Shown: positions 34,806 to 46,514, numbered from the stretch's first letter. The stretch is 64,000 bases of DNA from Hormiphora californensis (GCA_020137815.1 CM035357.1:4612996-4676995); one strand, 5' to 3'. Numbers and translations: made by a program. The notes: a model not told the origin generated them from the letters alone.

Positions 34806-37800
34806 GTAGGTACTAATTTAGTTTTTGATTCAACTCAATTTCCCCCAATCTCTTTATACTTTAGCTCACTTACCCCAAATAAGTATGAAACCCGATAGTT
34901 GATTTATCAGTCGTTTGAAGATTTTGCGCGCTCATGATAACTGCTAGCTGGGGGATTTAACACCCTGCTCGCGATTTATCAGGCCAGTGTCCTTTTTCAC
35001 GCGTTTCTCTTCATTTGAATAACATGCGTGTAAAATTCTAAGTATTGAAAATGTGTGTAAACACACAGTTCTGTCAACAAAAGAAAGGGGAAACATGTCT
35101 GCAACACGTTTCAATGTTATCTCTCTCATAAGGAGTGAAAAGAATCACATTCCATTCATTTCTCTCTCTCATTGTCTCTTTTACTGTTCATTACCTCTGA
35201 CAGTGTGTATTGCCCCTAATCTTTCTCTCTCTTTCTCAAACATGTTAGGAACAGTAGACACTAAGTCTACACACATTTTCAGGGTATCTGTTGACTATTT
35301 ACCAGCAGTTCTAGTGTGTTTCACCTTGTGTTGTGTCTCTTATTTGTGTGTAATTACTATCGGGTTTCATAATATATGAACGTTTATTAGCCTATCGCGT
35401 TATAGGTTTAAATCACCTCCCCCTCACCCTCGGCTGGCGCCTCGGGATCGGAGTCGGGATTTAAACCAGTTTAATCGCCCTGCCGGGGGATTAAACTCCA
35501 GTTGGCTGTCCCCAGCTCGCGCTGGGAACAGCCAACTTCATAACGCGCCAGTCTACAAACGTTCATACTTCATTTAGCTAAAATCAGGAGATGCTTCTTT
35601 GCTCATTATCATTTAGAGCTGAAAATGCAGTACTTGGAGTCTGGACTAAAATAATGGAGGTTTTATATCATATGATAGAGTGAACAGAGTTGAATGTTTA
35701 GATATGAAATATAACCCACAGGCCACAGATGGCATCTCCATGGCATGTAACTTAGTTTTCCTGATCAGAAATTAGATTTACATCACGGAACTTCCCCCGC
35801 ATCTCTTCTTCTACTCTAATTAATCACTGTTTGCGGCTATAATGGATATTTTGCGGCTTGTTTCTATCTTTTTAGTCTTCGCCACACCGATAAAGTCAGA
35901 AATTGTCTACAACTGGACTATAGAACATGAATTTGAGCTACCGATTCCAATTCAGAAAGTTCCATCAGACAATTGCACCCCTTCCTCCGCATTTGCTCTG
36001 TTAACTGCAATTGAAATTCAGCGAGCTAGGTATTTCAATAAGAGATAATATTATAGAAATTGTATTATTAGCTGAGTTTATAACTAATAATCTCGTTGTG
36101 TTTCAGAGTTTCTGGAACCTACCAGGGTCTCTCTAAACAAGAAGTAGTGGACTGTTACGGTGATTCATGCTTTGCTTTTTCTGCTGAACGAACCCGAAAA
36201 GTTGCAGAGTGGCTAGCACGACGGGGAAGACTGGCCCCAGGGGATAAGTATGAGGAATACAAAGGTAACCGAAAAGCGTGCAAGAGTAATCCCGCCCCTA
36301 ATGCCCTACACAACTGGTCTATCAAGGGAGTCAGGAGGATTACTCCGGATCAATTTGAGGATGCTATCAAAGAGTAAGTGTTTTGTGCACATCTTTATTA
36401 TCTGAACCATACTACATACTCATATTCAATATTGGTCTTAGGCCTTAGCATACGCTGTAGGCCCCTCATTGAATTGCGGGGGTGCTCGGTATAACCAAGC
36501 CGCCACCTTACGGTTCAACTTAATCTTATAAAATCTCGGTTCTCCATCACTATATCGCAGGCACGGAAGTGTTATGGCCTGTATGGGGGAATGTCCCATG
36601 TTCTACACACGAGAAAACAACGGTCAGGTCATGCTGGATTCTGAGAGACCTCTAGATACCCAATGTATCCGTCATGTTAGTAGAAAAAAACTTGATTTCT
36701 TACCCCGCCATGTTAGTAGAAAATAACTTGATTTCTTACCCCGCCATGTTAGTAGAAAATAACTTGATTTCCTACCCCCGTAGGATTGATTCATGAAGTA
36801 GCATGGTAGCAGCTGCAGGTAGTTGTGTATATGTCATGAACTATACAACTACCATGCCCTGTAACTAATGTTGATTTGCTTGCACGTCGTTTTTGCCAAT
36901 TATTGCATCAAGCCCATCCCCACCCGCGGCGGGACTCTAACTGCGCTTCAGTCAGAGGGATATCATGATGTCTCCCAATTTCAGATCTCGCTTGTTGGAT
37001 ACGGTGAGGAGGATGGGGTCCCATTCTATTGGGCTAGATGGATGGAACGATCCATAGGAGACTACGGATACATGAGGTTCGTTTTGCAGCGCCAATTTGA
37101 CATTTAGCTGTTGGGGAAAGACTAACAGATAAGTTCCATTCTATTTTCATTCAATAATGTGTTTCCGATTGCAGATTCCGAAGGGGTAATAACGCGTGTG
37201 GCCTGGACAACTATTTGGAGGTGGTTGAGTCCGGACCCAAAGAAATGCCTGGCCCTCCGACGGTATGTTGAAGTCAAAAACTCCTCTGTGCTCACATCTA
37301 AAATGACGTGACAATCGCAATTTGTAATGTAAAGCGATTCTAAACTTATTTCCCTATTAGGTTAACCCCGAGTCACTTTGTCCCCTTGATATGCCCGTGT
37401 ATTGTCCGAAAACCAAGACTTGTCGGACAGAGGAACAAGAGTGCCTAGATATTCAGAAAGACTATCTGTCTGTTGCTAAAAAGGCTGAACTCCCGGAAAA
37501 ATGCAAGGACAAGAGACCGTAAGTTAATAACAGTAAAAAGAGTGGTGAATTTTGCCACTTTTCTGGATAAAGACCCATTTTTCAAAGCTCGCGTGACCGT
37601 CTAACACACCAAACTATGTCTTGTCTAGGTGGTGCAAGAGAGTGACAAAGCGACATTGTGCAAAGTCAACCTACCAAAAGTACTGCCCAGGATCATGTAA
37701 GATGTGTGATGCGAACGGAAACCCCAACTGTAAAGACAGAGATATATCTTCTTTAAACATTACTTTCACCAGGCGTGATAATGAAAAAGTGGTACGTAGC

Positions 37801-38802
37801 TGAAACATCCTTTGTTGTTGTGTAACAAGTACTACAGCCCCTGCCTCAACCCCAATACTATCCCCAATCCACAGGCTCTGAGTTTTACTTAATCCCTCCA
37901 AAACCCTGAGTCTAACTTTACTCCCGAACCCTGAGTCGAAACCCTAAACTTCCCAAATTCCTCTCCCTGCTTTCACCTTTTCATCCTCATAAATTGTCTC
38001 TTTACACCTGATTTCCCTGCAGGAATATACAGACTGCACCCAGCTAAAAGAGGCACAATACTGCATCAGCACGGCAGTACAAATGGCGTGTGAGGTGTCC
38101 TGTAACGTTAACCCTGTGGACTGTGGCCGAAATACCTCAGCAGTCATCCTGGATAAGCTGGGTGGAAGCACCAAGACCCGGGGACGATGTTACCTTCCCG
38201 TCATTGAAAATGGAAGGGCAACAAACGAGCTAGCGGAAGATGGGACTATTGAGGCGGGTACAAAGCTGAACATAGAATGCGATGAAGGCTTTGAACTGGC
38301 GGGTGAAGAGAACGTGTGCATGATCCAAAACGTGTACATACCTGACAGCAGAAGGAGGCAGTGGTGTAAGCCCATTTCGGAGGCCCGGACCGGCTTTGGG
38401 GCGGACTACCGGGGCAGCCAGTCCACAACCATGCCTGGGAACAATTGTGCAAATTGGGCGGAACTCGCTGAGAATGGAGCCATTTCAAATGATGCGGAGG
38501 CACGATTAGCGATTGCCAACGGGAACCACAACTTCTGTAGAAATAACAACAATGACGCCGGACCGTGGTGTTTTCTGTCCGGATCTACCGTCCTGAACAA
38601 GGAGTACTGTTTCCCATACAACGCGTGTGATGCACAGTGCGGAGAGGGCAAGGTGAGGAGGAACAGGTCTGGACAGTGCGGCAATCTCGTGGAAACTGGC
38701 AGGGCCACATGTGAGCTGTTTAATTTCTCTCATCTGAAGAAGTACCAGTGGATGTGGAATGCGTGTCCCGTAACTTGCTGTGAGAAAGCCGGGTGTGCCT
38801 AG
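34621..38802 (+). CDS. Secreted catalytically dead papain-like protein with ShK and kringle domains
   Basis: Exons 35842-36029, 36107-36373, 36561-36675, 36952-37076, 37175-37262, 37361-37518, 37629-37791 and 38023-38802 join to 627 aa. A second candidate first exon is 34621-34805. Order: signal peptide (MDILRLVSIFLVFATPIKSE); a C1A papain-like domain without propeptide, with LSKQEVVDCYG, VGYGEEDGVPFYWARW and NNACGLDNYLEVV; a six-Cys ShK domain (CKDKRPWCKRVTKRHC ... CPGSCKMC); a second Cys-rich ShK-like segment; a short CCP-like stretch; a kringle (DYRGSQSTT ... NNDAGPWCF ... KEYCF); and a final ShK-like domain ending CPVTCCEKAGC. The active-site segment NCTPSSAF replaces NCGSCWAF, so the nucleophile Cys is Ser and the Trp is Ser. 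The His and Asn positions are also lost (FQISLVGYG, RWMERS). It is therefore unlikely to be a protease; a binding or matrix role is inference. AATAAA at 38958 is a likely poly(A) signal. Confidence 0.8.
34883..35374. mobile_element. Element with TIR TATGAAACCCGATAGT, in the intron after the first alternative exon
   Basis: TATGAAACCCGATAGT at 34883 and ACTATCGGGTTTCATA ending near 35372. Related sequence occurs at 41860-42120 and 43550-43960. It is followed directly by the cloverleaf at 35376. Confidence 0.7.
35376..35566. mobile_element. Cloverleaf-like element: closing stem around three hairpins
   Basis: The outer stem ATGAACGTTT...CGCGTTAT pairs with ATAACGCG...AAACGTTCAT. Hairpins: 35406-35466 (GTTTAAATC / GATTTAAAC), 35469-35496 (GTTTAATC / GATTAAAC) and 35501-35536 (GTTGGCTGT / ACAGCCAAC with inner CCCAGC / GCTGGG). 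Confidence 0.75.
36673..36780 (+). repeat. Three 36-bp repeats, each with a splice donor
   Basis: CATGTTAGTAGAAAA... starts at 36673, 36709 and 36745. The first CAT|GTTAGT is the exon donor used in my model. Confidence 0.8.
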
Positions 38803-39165
38803 TGCTTACGGTGTATAGAAACTGTGGCAATAGCTTTAGAGACTGAAAGTTGTTAGGTGATGAAATATGAATGAAGTTTTTTTGGAAAGATTTTATTCTA
38901 TTGTAGTTTACAGGATTAGTAAATCGAAAAGGCGAGTTTTTATTGTCTTCAACAAAAAATAAACCTTTCACAAATTCAATGGAATCAAAAAATATAGAAG
39001 TAAGAAGTGTATGTGCAAACTCTAAAATCAGATAAAGATTCTCGAATGAACCAAAATAGTAAACACGAGATAGATCGTACTATTAGCTACTCCTCAAGAA
39101 CACTCCAAAAACATTAAAAAGTGTCGAATCTTTCCCGGATGCAAATGGAACGTGATTATAGACTA

Positions 39166-39262
39166 TCTCTTTAGCAGACTGTCTTTTTAGGAGACTGTCT
39201 TTTTAGGAGACTGTATCTTTAGGAGATTGTCACCTTAGCATGCTGTCTCTTTAGCAGACTCG
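39166..39262. repeat. Short tandem repeat, about 18 bp unit
   Basis: Variants of TTTAGGAGACTGTCTTT repeated about five times, overlapping the stop of the SH3 gene. Confidence 0.75.
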
Positions 39263-40379
39263 GATGTAGTTGGCGGGAAATATCCCAACTTTGCCGTTCA
39301 ATCGTCCTTCCCACCAGTCAAAAGTCATCTCAGTCTTTGTGATAATCTCGATCCTATCTTTCTCCTGGATAGTAAGATAATTTATAATGGTGCAAAGACA
39401 GAAAAGGGGGTCATGTCTACCTTAGAAAAGTTTCCAACTCAAAGGCAGTTGGAACCTGGTTAGGGTGCAATTGCAAATAATGCAATCTTACACAGCAAAT
39501 ACCCAGATACTTTTTGTAAGTTAAGGTATCTTACCTTGAACGTTAAATCACAAGACATGGCTCCCTCATAACTCCAAAGCGCCTCTCCCCACATTTTCCC
39601 GTCTCCCCGGGGTGCCGGACTAGATCCTGGCGGAGCTGACGGCCTTTTCGGGGCAACCGCTGAGGGAACATTGAATATATTACTCAGTGAAGTTATTGGG
39701 TCTGTTTTCACCCAACTTGAAACTTGAAACTAACAGAACTCGTTATTTAGGTCACGTGACTGGTTATCAGCCAATCAGGGACCAGTATTTCCTGATTCGG
39801 TCGGTTCCTGATAATAGTGCTGTCTTAGTCCTGCGGACCCACCTTAGAAACATATATTCATTTGTAAGCCTATTGTTTACTAGGTTCACTAGATTACAAT
39901 ACCTTACCTATACCCGTCCTACGGTCAGGGGTGAATAATGACAGATAGACGATAGAATGAACTGCACCTTTTTTAGGGATGGGAGGAGCAGTTCGTTTCG
40001 GGCCGGACCTTGATTTTTTACCAGGCGGTTTCTTTGAGAGAAACTTTCCTGAAAAGGTGTGTGATTAAACCAAGATGGACACTCGATCTAATGAGCAACA
40101 AAGATGAACAAGATAACAAAATTCTAGCGAACGACCTACTGAGTTGAAGGCGTGGTGATTTTAGGATATTCTGCATAGCAATCGAATTATAAATTCTACA
40201 ACCGGAGAGCAAAGTGAAGCTGTATTTAATAATCAGTCGAGACAGAGTGGGAGAGAGAGTGAGTGGGAGAGAGAGAGAGCAAGAGTGTGTCTGGTTAACT
40301 TACCAACTCCAAGAGGCATAATTTTCTGCGTAGTTATTCCGTATAAATCTAGTGGGAAGGTTCTTCACAGCGACATTAG
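39251..40379 (-). CDS. SH3-domain protein, 3' exons
   Basis: The last exon, 39251-39364 (38 codons with stop), reads EKDRIEIITKTEMTFDWWEG, then VGIFPANYIRVC and TAA, the second half of an SH3 domain (DWWxGRLNG, GxFPxNY). The preceding exon, 39535-39715, contributes a proline/serine-rich linker (VAPKRPSAPPGSSPAPRG) and the SH3 start GEALWSYEGAMSCDLTFK; the two join in phase 0. A further exon, 40304-40379 (NVAVKNLPTRFIRNNYAENY), fits in phase if the acceptor is at 39716. SH3 domains bind proline-rich partners in adaptor and actin/endocytic proteins. The rest of the gene was not found, so I cannot name the family. The SH3 part is clear; the 5' end of the middle exon and the link to the third exon are inferred. 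Confidence 0.7.
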
Positions 40380-40685
40380 CTAATAAATATAACATGGTTT
40401 AATTAATAACTATCAGGTCCGTTGATTAAACGACATAATTTGACAATAAATAATTGATGAGGAGAATATTATATCTTATTTGCCCGCTTTTTAAAGAATA
40501 TATCCGGTTCCTGATGGCTGATACGATAAGTCTTCCCCCTTTCACAGACTAAGGACTTAGTGAATACTACGAATTTAAAGTTTAAACAAGACTTCTTAAA
40601 TGAACAGGAGTCTGGAGGGTTCAGTGTGACAGCGATAATAATAATAATAATAATATCGAACATTTATATCACCAGACAAACAATT

Positions 40686-41062
40686 TTTTCCCCGCCCGGG
40701 CCGAAGGCCTTCAACCGGATGCCTTTTGCAAAAAGGCATAGGGGTTTAGAAATCTAAACGGATATAGTGACTATGTGTAGCAAGTCAGCTCTCTTGTCCC
40801 GTTTCAGGTTGCGAGGGGCAACATGTAGCAACTAGAGCCGCGCACACAACAACAACCTGCTCCTTCATAAACCACTTCATTGACACGTTTTCAGGAATTG
40901 TGTGCCGCGCAATTCCGCAATGTGGCGCGCAATTTAGTGCTACTAAAACACAAGGATTTGTTCTATACTGTTTGCTTGATTTATATATGATCCGAAATGT
41001 CTGTCCCGCCTTCGTGTTAGAAATGAAAGGTTGGCGGGGAAACATAGCATTATGAAACATAA
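40686..41062. repeat. Dispersed repeat with tandem hairpins at its start
   Basis: Shares CCGGATGCCTTTT hairpin ends and about 300 following bases (GTTGCGAGGGGCAAC...) with 57530-57965. Confidence 0.7.
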
Positions 41063-42196
41063 TGCATTTATTCTTGTTGGGTATATGATGGGTGCCGAAA
41101 GGCGAAGGTGTGTGGGTCCCAAAATTTTAGTGGTAGTACCAGGCTCTCTGCTAAGAAACCGGCGAAAAATACATACTTTGATCGTCGGACCCTTTAGCTT
41201 TAACAGTACTAACTCTGCTAATGTGTAACCCTTTGGGTGGATGTCACATGAGCCTCTTAGACCGATCACGTGACTATCCCCAATCAGGGCGATGTCTAGG
41301 TGCTACTCGAGATGGTTTACCATGGATCCAATTATCTCCAGGAAACCACCTCGAGTCAGTTACCCGAAGCCGGCTTACTGCAGGTCACGTGTCCATTACC
41401 CCCGTACTATACAACACTACATGAAACATGTAAACCATTCTTTTCCTCTCTATTTCTCTATCTCTCTATCTCTCTGTTTTTAAACTTATCTCTATCGTGG
41501 TAACCACTACCTTTAGCAAACACTACATACACCAATAATAGCCAACTGAAGACCAAACGTTAAACAGCTCAGCAGATGGATCTCTCTCTCTCTCTCGGTC
41601 CACTACACGCACCACTCCCACATGGGGCCGTAAGGTCCCATGCGAGAGCAGGGTTAAATCCCCCGGGTCCGGATCCTGTTGGACCTGAGGGCCTGCGGAG
41701 TAAAGGTAGCTAGAACAATGTACATAGGGGTAAGTTGAACAATGTACATATGGGTTAAAGTAAGAAAAAATATATAAAGGGGAAGTAAAGCTCTCTCTCT
41801 CTCCCTCTCCCTCTCCCCCTCTCTCTCTCGCTCTCTCTCTCTCCCTCTCTCTAGGTCCAGAGTTAGAAGTTATCGGTCGTTTGAAGATTTTTCTCGCACA
41901 CGTTAACTGCGAGCTGGAGGATTACACACCCTGCTCAGTGCTCGCGATTTAACTGACCCCTTTTCACGTGTTTCTCTTCATTTGAATAACGTGCGTGTCA
42001 ATTTTCGAAGAATGAAAATGTGTGTAAACACACAATTCTGACAACAACATAGAGGGGAACACTGTGTGTATTGGCCCTAATCTTGCTCTCTCTCTCTCTC
42101 TTACTAAAATATGTTAGGAACCGTTCCGAACAGTCGCCAATTAGTCTACACACGTCGTGCACAGTTTGGGCCCCAAACTTGGGGCCCCAAACTTTG
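41063..42196. repeat. Direct duplicate, copy 1
   Basis: Almost identical to 42762-43890; includes CT-rich runs and a palindromic TTGGGGCCCCAA. Confidence 0.85.
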
Positions 42197-42752
42197 GGCA
42201 GTTGGAACCTGGTTAGGGTGCAATTGCAAATAATGCAATCTTACACAGCAAATACCCAGATACTTTTTGTAAGTTAAGGTATATTACCTTGAACGTTAAA
42301 TCACAAGACATGGCTCCCTCATAACTCCAAAGCGCCTCTCCCCACATTTTCCCGTCTCCCCGGGGTGCCGGACTGGATCCGGGCGGAGCTGACGGCCTCT
42401 TCGGGGCAACCGCTGAGGGAACATTGAATATATTACTCAGTGAAGTTATTGGGTCTGTTTTCACCCAACTTGAAACTTGAAACTAACAGAACTCGTTATT
42501 TAGGTCACGTGACTGGTTATCAGCCAATCAGGGACCAGTATTTCCTGATTCGGTTGGTTCCTGATAATAGTGCTGTCTTAGTCCTGCGGACCCACCTTAG
42601 AAACATATTATATTCATTTGTAAGCCTATTTTTTACTAGGTTCACTAGATTACAATACCTTACTTATTAGCTAATGTCGCTGTGAAGAACCTTCCCACTA
42701 GATTTATACGGAATAACTACGCAGAAAATTATGCCTCTTGGAGTTGGTAAGC
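42195..42752. pseudogene. Rearranged duplicate of two SH3-gene exons
   Basis: 42197-42665 repeats 39443-39915 almost base for base, including the SH3 first-half exon (minus strand, here about 42288-42468). Directly after it, 42666-42752 repeats the 40295-40385 exon region in the opposite orientation. The second half of the SH3 (DWWEG exon) is not duplicated, so this copy cannot encode a whole domain. Confidence 0.75.
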
Positions 42753-42761
42753 TGACTTGCT

Positions 42762-43890
42762 ACTCATTTATTCTTGTTGGGTATATGATGGGTGCCGAAA
42801 GGCGAAGGTGTGTGGGTCCCAAAATTTTAGTGGTAGTACCAGGCTCTCTGCTAAGAAACCGGCGAAAAATACATACTTTGATCGTCGGACCCTTTAGCTT
42901 TAACAGTACTAACTCTGCTAATGTGTAACCCTTTGGGTGGATGTCACATGAGCCTCTTAGACCGATCACGTGACTATCCCCAATCAGGGCGATGTCTAGG
43001 TGCTACTCGAGATGGTTTACCATGGATCCAATTATCTCCAGGAAACCACCTCGAGTCAGTTACCCGAAGCCGGCTTACTGCAGGTCACGTGTCCATTACC
43101 CCCGTACTATACAACACTACATGAAACATGTAAACCATTCTTTTCCTCTCTATTTCTCTATCTCTCTATCTCTCTGTTTTTAAACTTATCTCTATCGTGG
43201 TAACCACTACCTTTAGCAAACACTACATACACCAATAATAGCCAACTGAAGACCAAACGTTAAACAGCTCAGCAGATGCATCTCTCTCTCTCTCTCTCGG
43301 TCCACTACACGCACCACTCCCACATGGGGCCGTAAGGTCCCATGCGAGAGCAGGGTTAAATCCCCCGGGTCCGGATCCTGTTGGACCTGAGGGCCTGCGG
43401 AGTAAAGGTAGCTAGAACAATGTACATAGGGGTAAGTTGAACAATGTACATATGGGTTAAAGTAAGAAAAAAGATATAAAGGGGAAGTAAAGCTCTCTCT
43501 CTCTCCCTCTCCCCCTCTCTCTCTCGCTCTCTCTCTCTCCCTCTCTCTAGGTCCAGAGTTAGAAGTTATCGGTCGTTTGAAGATTTTTCTCGCACACGTT
43601 AACTGCGAGCTGGAGGATTACACACCCTGCTCAGTGCTCGCGATTTAACTGACCCCTTTTCACGTGTTTCTCTTCATTTGAATAACGTGCGTGTCAATTT
43701 TCGAAGAATGAAAATGTGTGTAAACACACAATTCTGACAACAACATAGAGGGGAACACTGTGTGTATTGGCCCTAATCTTGCTCTCTCTCTCTCTCTTAC
43801 TAAAATATGTTAGGAACCGTTCCGAACAGTCGCCAATTAGTCTACACACGTCGTGCACAGTTTGGGCCCCAAACTTGGGGCCCCAAACTT
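42762..43890. repeat. Direct duplicate, copy 2
   Basis: Second copy of 41063-42196, separated from it by the rearranged SH3 exons (42195-42752). Confidence 0.85.
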
Positions 43891-44206
43891 TGGGGACGTC
43901 TGATGACTATTTACCAGTACTCCTAGCGTGTTTCACCTTGTGCAATGTGTTGTCTGTCTTATTACAGAGCAACTTACAAAAAAGTTCGGGTATTTATATG
44001 TGTTTGGGGTATACTAACCCGCGCGCCACCGCCACACGTATTTTGATTGGGTTGTTAGCACTCATGCCGCGCGAGTAAGTTAACCCTTGCGTGGCTCTCA
44101 CACGTATTTTGATACAAACATACCCGAGTACTTATGGTTAACTAACCCGAGTACTTTTTTGTAAGTTGGTCCCTTAGTGTGTAAATGCTATCAGGGCTTA
44201 TAAACT

Positions 44207-44397
44207 ATGAACGTTTGTTAGCTTGACGCGTTATAGGTTTAAATCACCTCCCCCTCACCCTCGGCTGGCGCCTCGGGATCGGCGTCGTGATTGAAACCAA
44301 GTTAATCACCCTACCGGGCGATTAAACTCCAGTTGGCTATCCCCAGCTCGCGCTGGGAAAAGCCAACTTCATAACGCGTTAAGCTACAAACGTTCAT
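44207..44397. mobile_element. Second copy of the 35376 cloverleaf element
   Basis: Same closing stem (ATGAACGTTT / AAACGTTCAT) and the same GTTGGCT / AGCCAAC hairpin with CCCAGC / GCTGGG; several loop bases differ. Confidence 0.75.
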
Positions 44398-44402
44398 AGT
44401 AC

Positions 44403-44546
44403 AGTCGGACCCCGATTTAGTGGCACCCCGATTTAGGGACAGGATTTTCCCCCCCCCGATATACGAAAATTAACATTATTTGAACCCGATTTAGTGGACA
44501 AGAGCCTTTCCGCCGAGGGTGTCCCTAAATCGGGGTCCGACTGTAC
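44403..44546. mobile_element. pogo-like MITE, complete
   Basis: TA, then CAGTCGGACCCCGATTTA ... TAAATCGGGGTCCGACTG, then TA. The TA target duplication is clear. It adjoins the cloverleaf copy. Confidence 0.85.
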
Positions 44547-44696
44547 ATTATGTATATATGGCTCATAGAATCTATGAGCCATAGTTATAGGCTAACACAC
44601 ACCCCAAAATTTACAGTTTGGACGTCATGGATGGAGATAGGGCCACCGTGTACCTTTGTCCACGTGACCCCGTACCTCAACAGACATTCTGCAGCG

Positions 44697-44821
44697 CTAG
44701 GCTCTCTGCTAGGCTGACTGCTAGGCTGAATACTAGGCTGACTACTAGGCTGACTACTAGGCTGACTACTAGGCTCTCTGCTAGGCTGACTGCTAGGCTG
44801 ACTACTAGGCTGACTACTAGA
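44697..44821. repeat. 12-bp minisatellite
   Basis: AGGCTGACTACT and variants repeated about ten times. Confidence 0.85.
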
Positions 44822-45140
44822 CCTCTCTATTTCTCTATCTCTCTGTTTCTAGACTTATCTCTATCGTGGTAACCACGCCAGCTAGGAAATGCCACGTAAT
44901 AGTCAACTGAAGACCAAGAGTAAAATAGCTCAGAATCTCTCTCTCTCTCTCTCTCCCTCTCTCTCACCCTCTCTCTCACCCTCTCTCTCACCATACATGT
45001 TATACATACATCACACCAATAACAGCCATTTCTATTGGCTATTGGCTAGCCAACTAATGACAAAAAGTAAAACAGCTCAGCAGGCAATTGTACAATATAT
45101 ATAGTCCCGCAATATTCACGGCCTATCACTTTTCATCAAT

Positions 45141-46377
45141 ATGGCGATGGTTAACTTGATCTGTTTGTTTGCTCTTGTGGCTATCGTATCTGGAGCTAAC
45201 ATTATTTGCACGGACTATGGGAAGGGACTAGGTGGTGCCGGTGGTTACTACAGCATGCCCATTCCAAAGGAGTGTACTTCTGATGGGTGGTATCCTGACT
45301 ACAGGATTAAAGGAGGTGAGTAACTTTGTTAGTAAACTGGGTCTGAGTTTTTGATATGTATTCTCTCTGGGCAGTACAAATGAAACAGGCAGGTATCATA
45401 AACAGAACTATCCGATAACCCAACTGTCTACTAGATCGCCCTCTGTTTCAAATCGAGTTTAAATCTTTCCACTCAGTCTGTTTAAATCTATTTTACAGGA
45501 GGTGGAGGGTGTAAGCCTGGATGGCAGAAATATAAAGATAGGTGCTACAAATTCATGGGGGTGAGTCAAAAATACGGTCGCTGAAAAGATTTGCTAAACA
45601 ATACAAAGAGGGACAGATCCCTCGATTTGCGATCAGCACTATCACGCCATTTTTACAAGTACATAATAATTGTTAATTTCAGAAAGGAAACTTCAAGAAC
45701 AGTGAAAAAAAGTGCAATAATGAGGATGCCCATGTTTGGGTGCCTAGCACAATCGATGAAGCAACTTGGGTAACAAGAAGCTCTCCAATAAACAAAAAGG
45801 GATGGTATGTGAACTTTCATGTCATGTATATAATACCTTACTCTCGTTTTTTAAGAAACGCTTTAGTAAGAAACTTTTTTAAAAAAAAACTTTTAAAATG
45901 CAAATTACACAATTTAGAAACGCCCCAACAAGATATGAAGCCCCTAACTGGTTTAGTTTCTTAATAAAAGAAAAAATTTCTTTGTTTTTGGATTTCTTTA
46001 AACTCTTGTGGTTTATTATAGGAGCCTACTCAACGAGAGAAAAGTAGGTAGTCAACTACGATTAGTGTTAATTATAATTAAAGTGTGTACAATTCCTTAA
46101 TTTCAGGGCATGGACTGGTATCTTCTGCACCCGACGATTTGGAGCAAATCCTCGTCCTGTATACAAGGAGCACTACACTGTCACTGGTGAGGATCCCAGG
46201 ACTTTTGAACCAAGACTTAGAGACCATGTAATGACAAATGGCAGTGGAATGAAGCCAGGAAACCACAACCACAAGTGTGTTCTGATCTTGACCGACCACG
46301 GAAACAGGCCATTTGGTCCCTGGGAGTCGGATGATTGTAACGAGAACCAGGCACAATTCTGTGAAACTTACGCTTAG
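45141..46377 (+). CDS. Secreted C-type lectin-like protein
   Basis: Exons 45141-45315, 45499-45560, 45683-45804 and 46107-46377 join in frame to 209 aa. It begins with a signal peptide (MAMVNLICLFALVAIVSGAN), followed by a glycine-rich spacer and one C-type lectin-like domain: CKPGWQKYKDRCYKFMG, then CNNEDAHVWVPSTIDEATW, then CVLILTD, PWESDDC and FCETYA. The long-form disulfide cysteines and the opening C..GW....CY are present. The calcium/sugar motifs EPN or QPD are not seen and WND is replaced by WESDD, so sugar binding is doubtful. A TATA-like ACAATATATATAG lies about 45 bp before the ATG. The first two domain exons are short with phase-compatible borders. Likely roles are recognition or matrix; the ligand is unknown. 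Confidence 0.85.
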
Positions 46378-46514
46378 ATTGATAAGGACAGAAGAATGAT
46401 GAAGTGAAGAGATATAAAACTTATTATTTTGGCTTTTCATTTTCTTTCTCTCCTGATGAAAAGTATATTCAATGTCGAAAAAGTGATAAAACCGCATTTT
46501 GCATGCAATTCTAA

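Noticed and set aside
36160-37110. Active cysteine protease assignment for the papain-like gene
   Set aside because: Cys, His and Asn catalytic positions are all replaced, so only the fold is supported.
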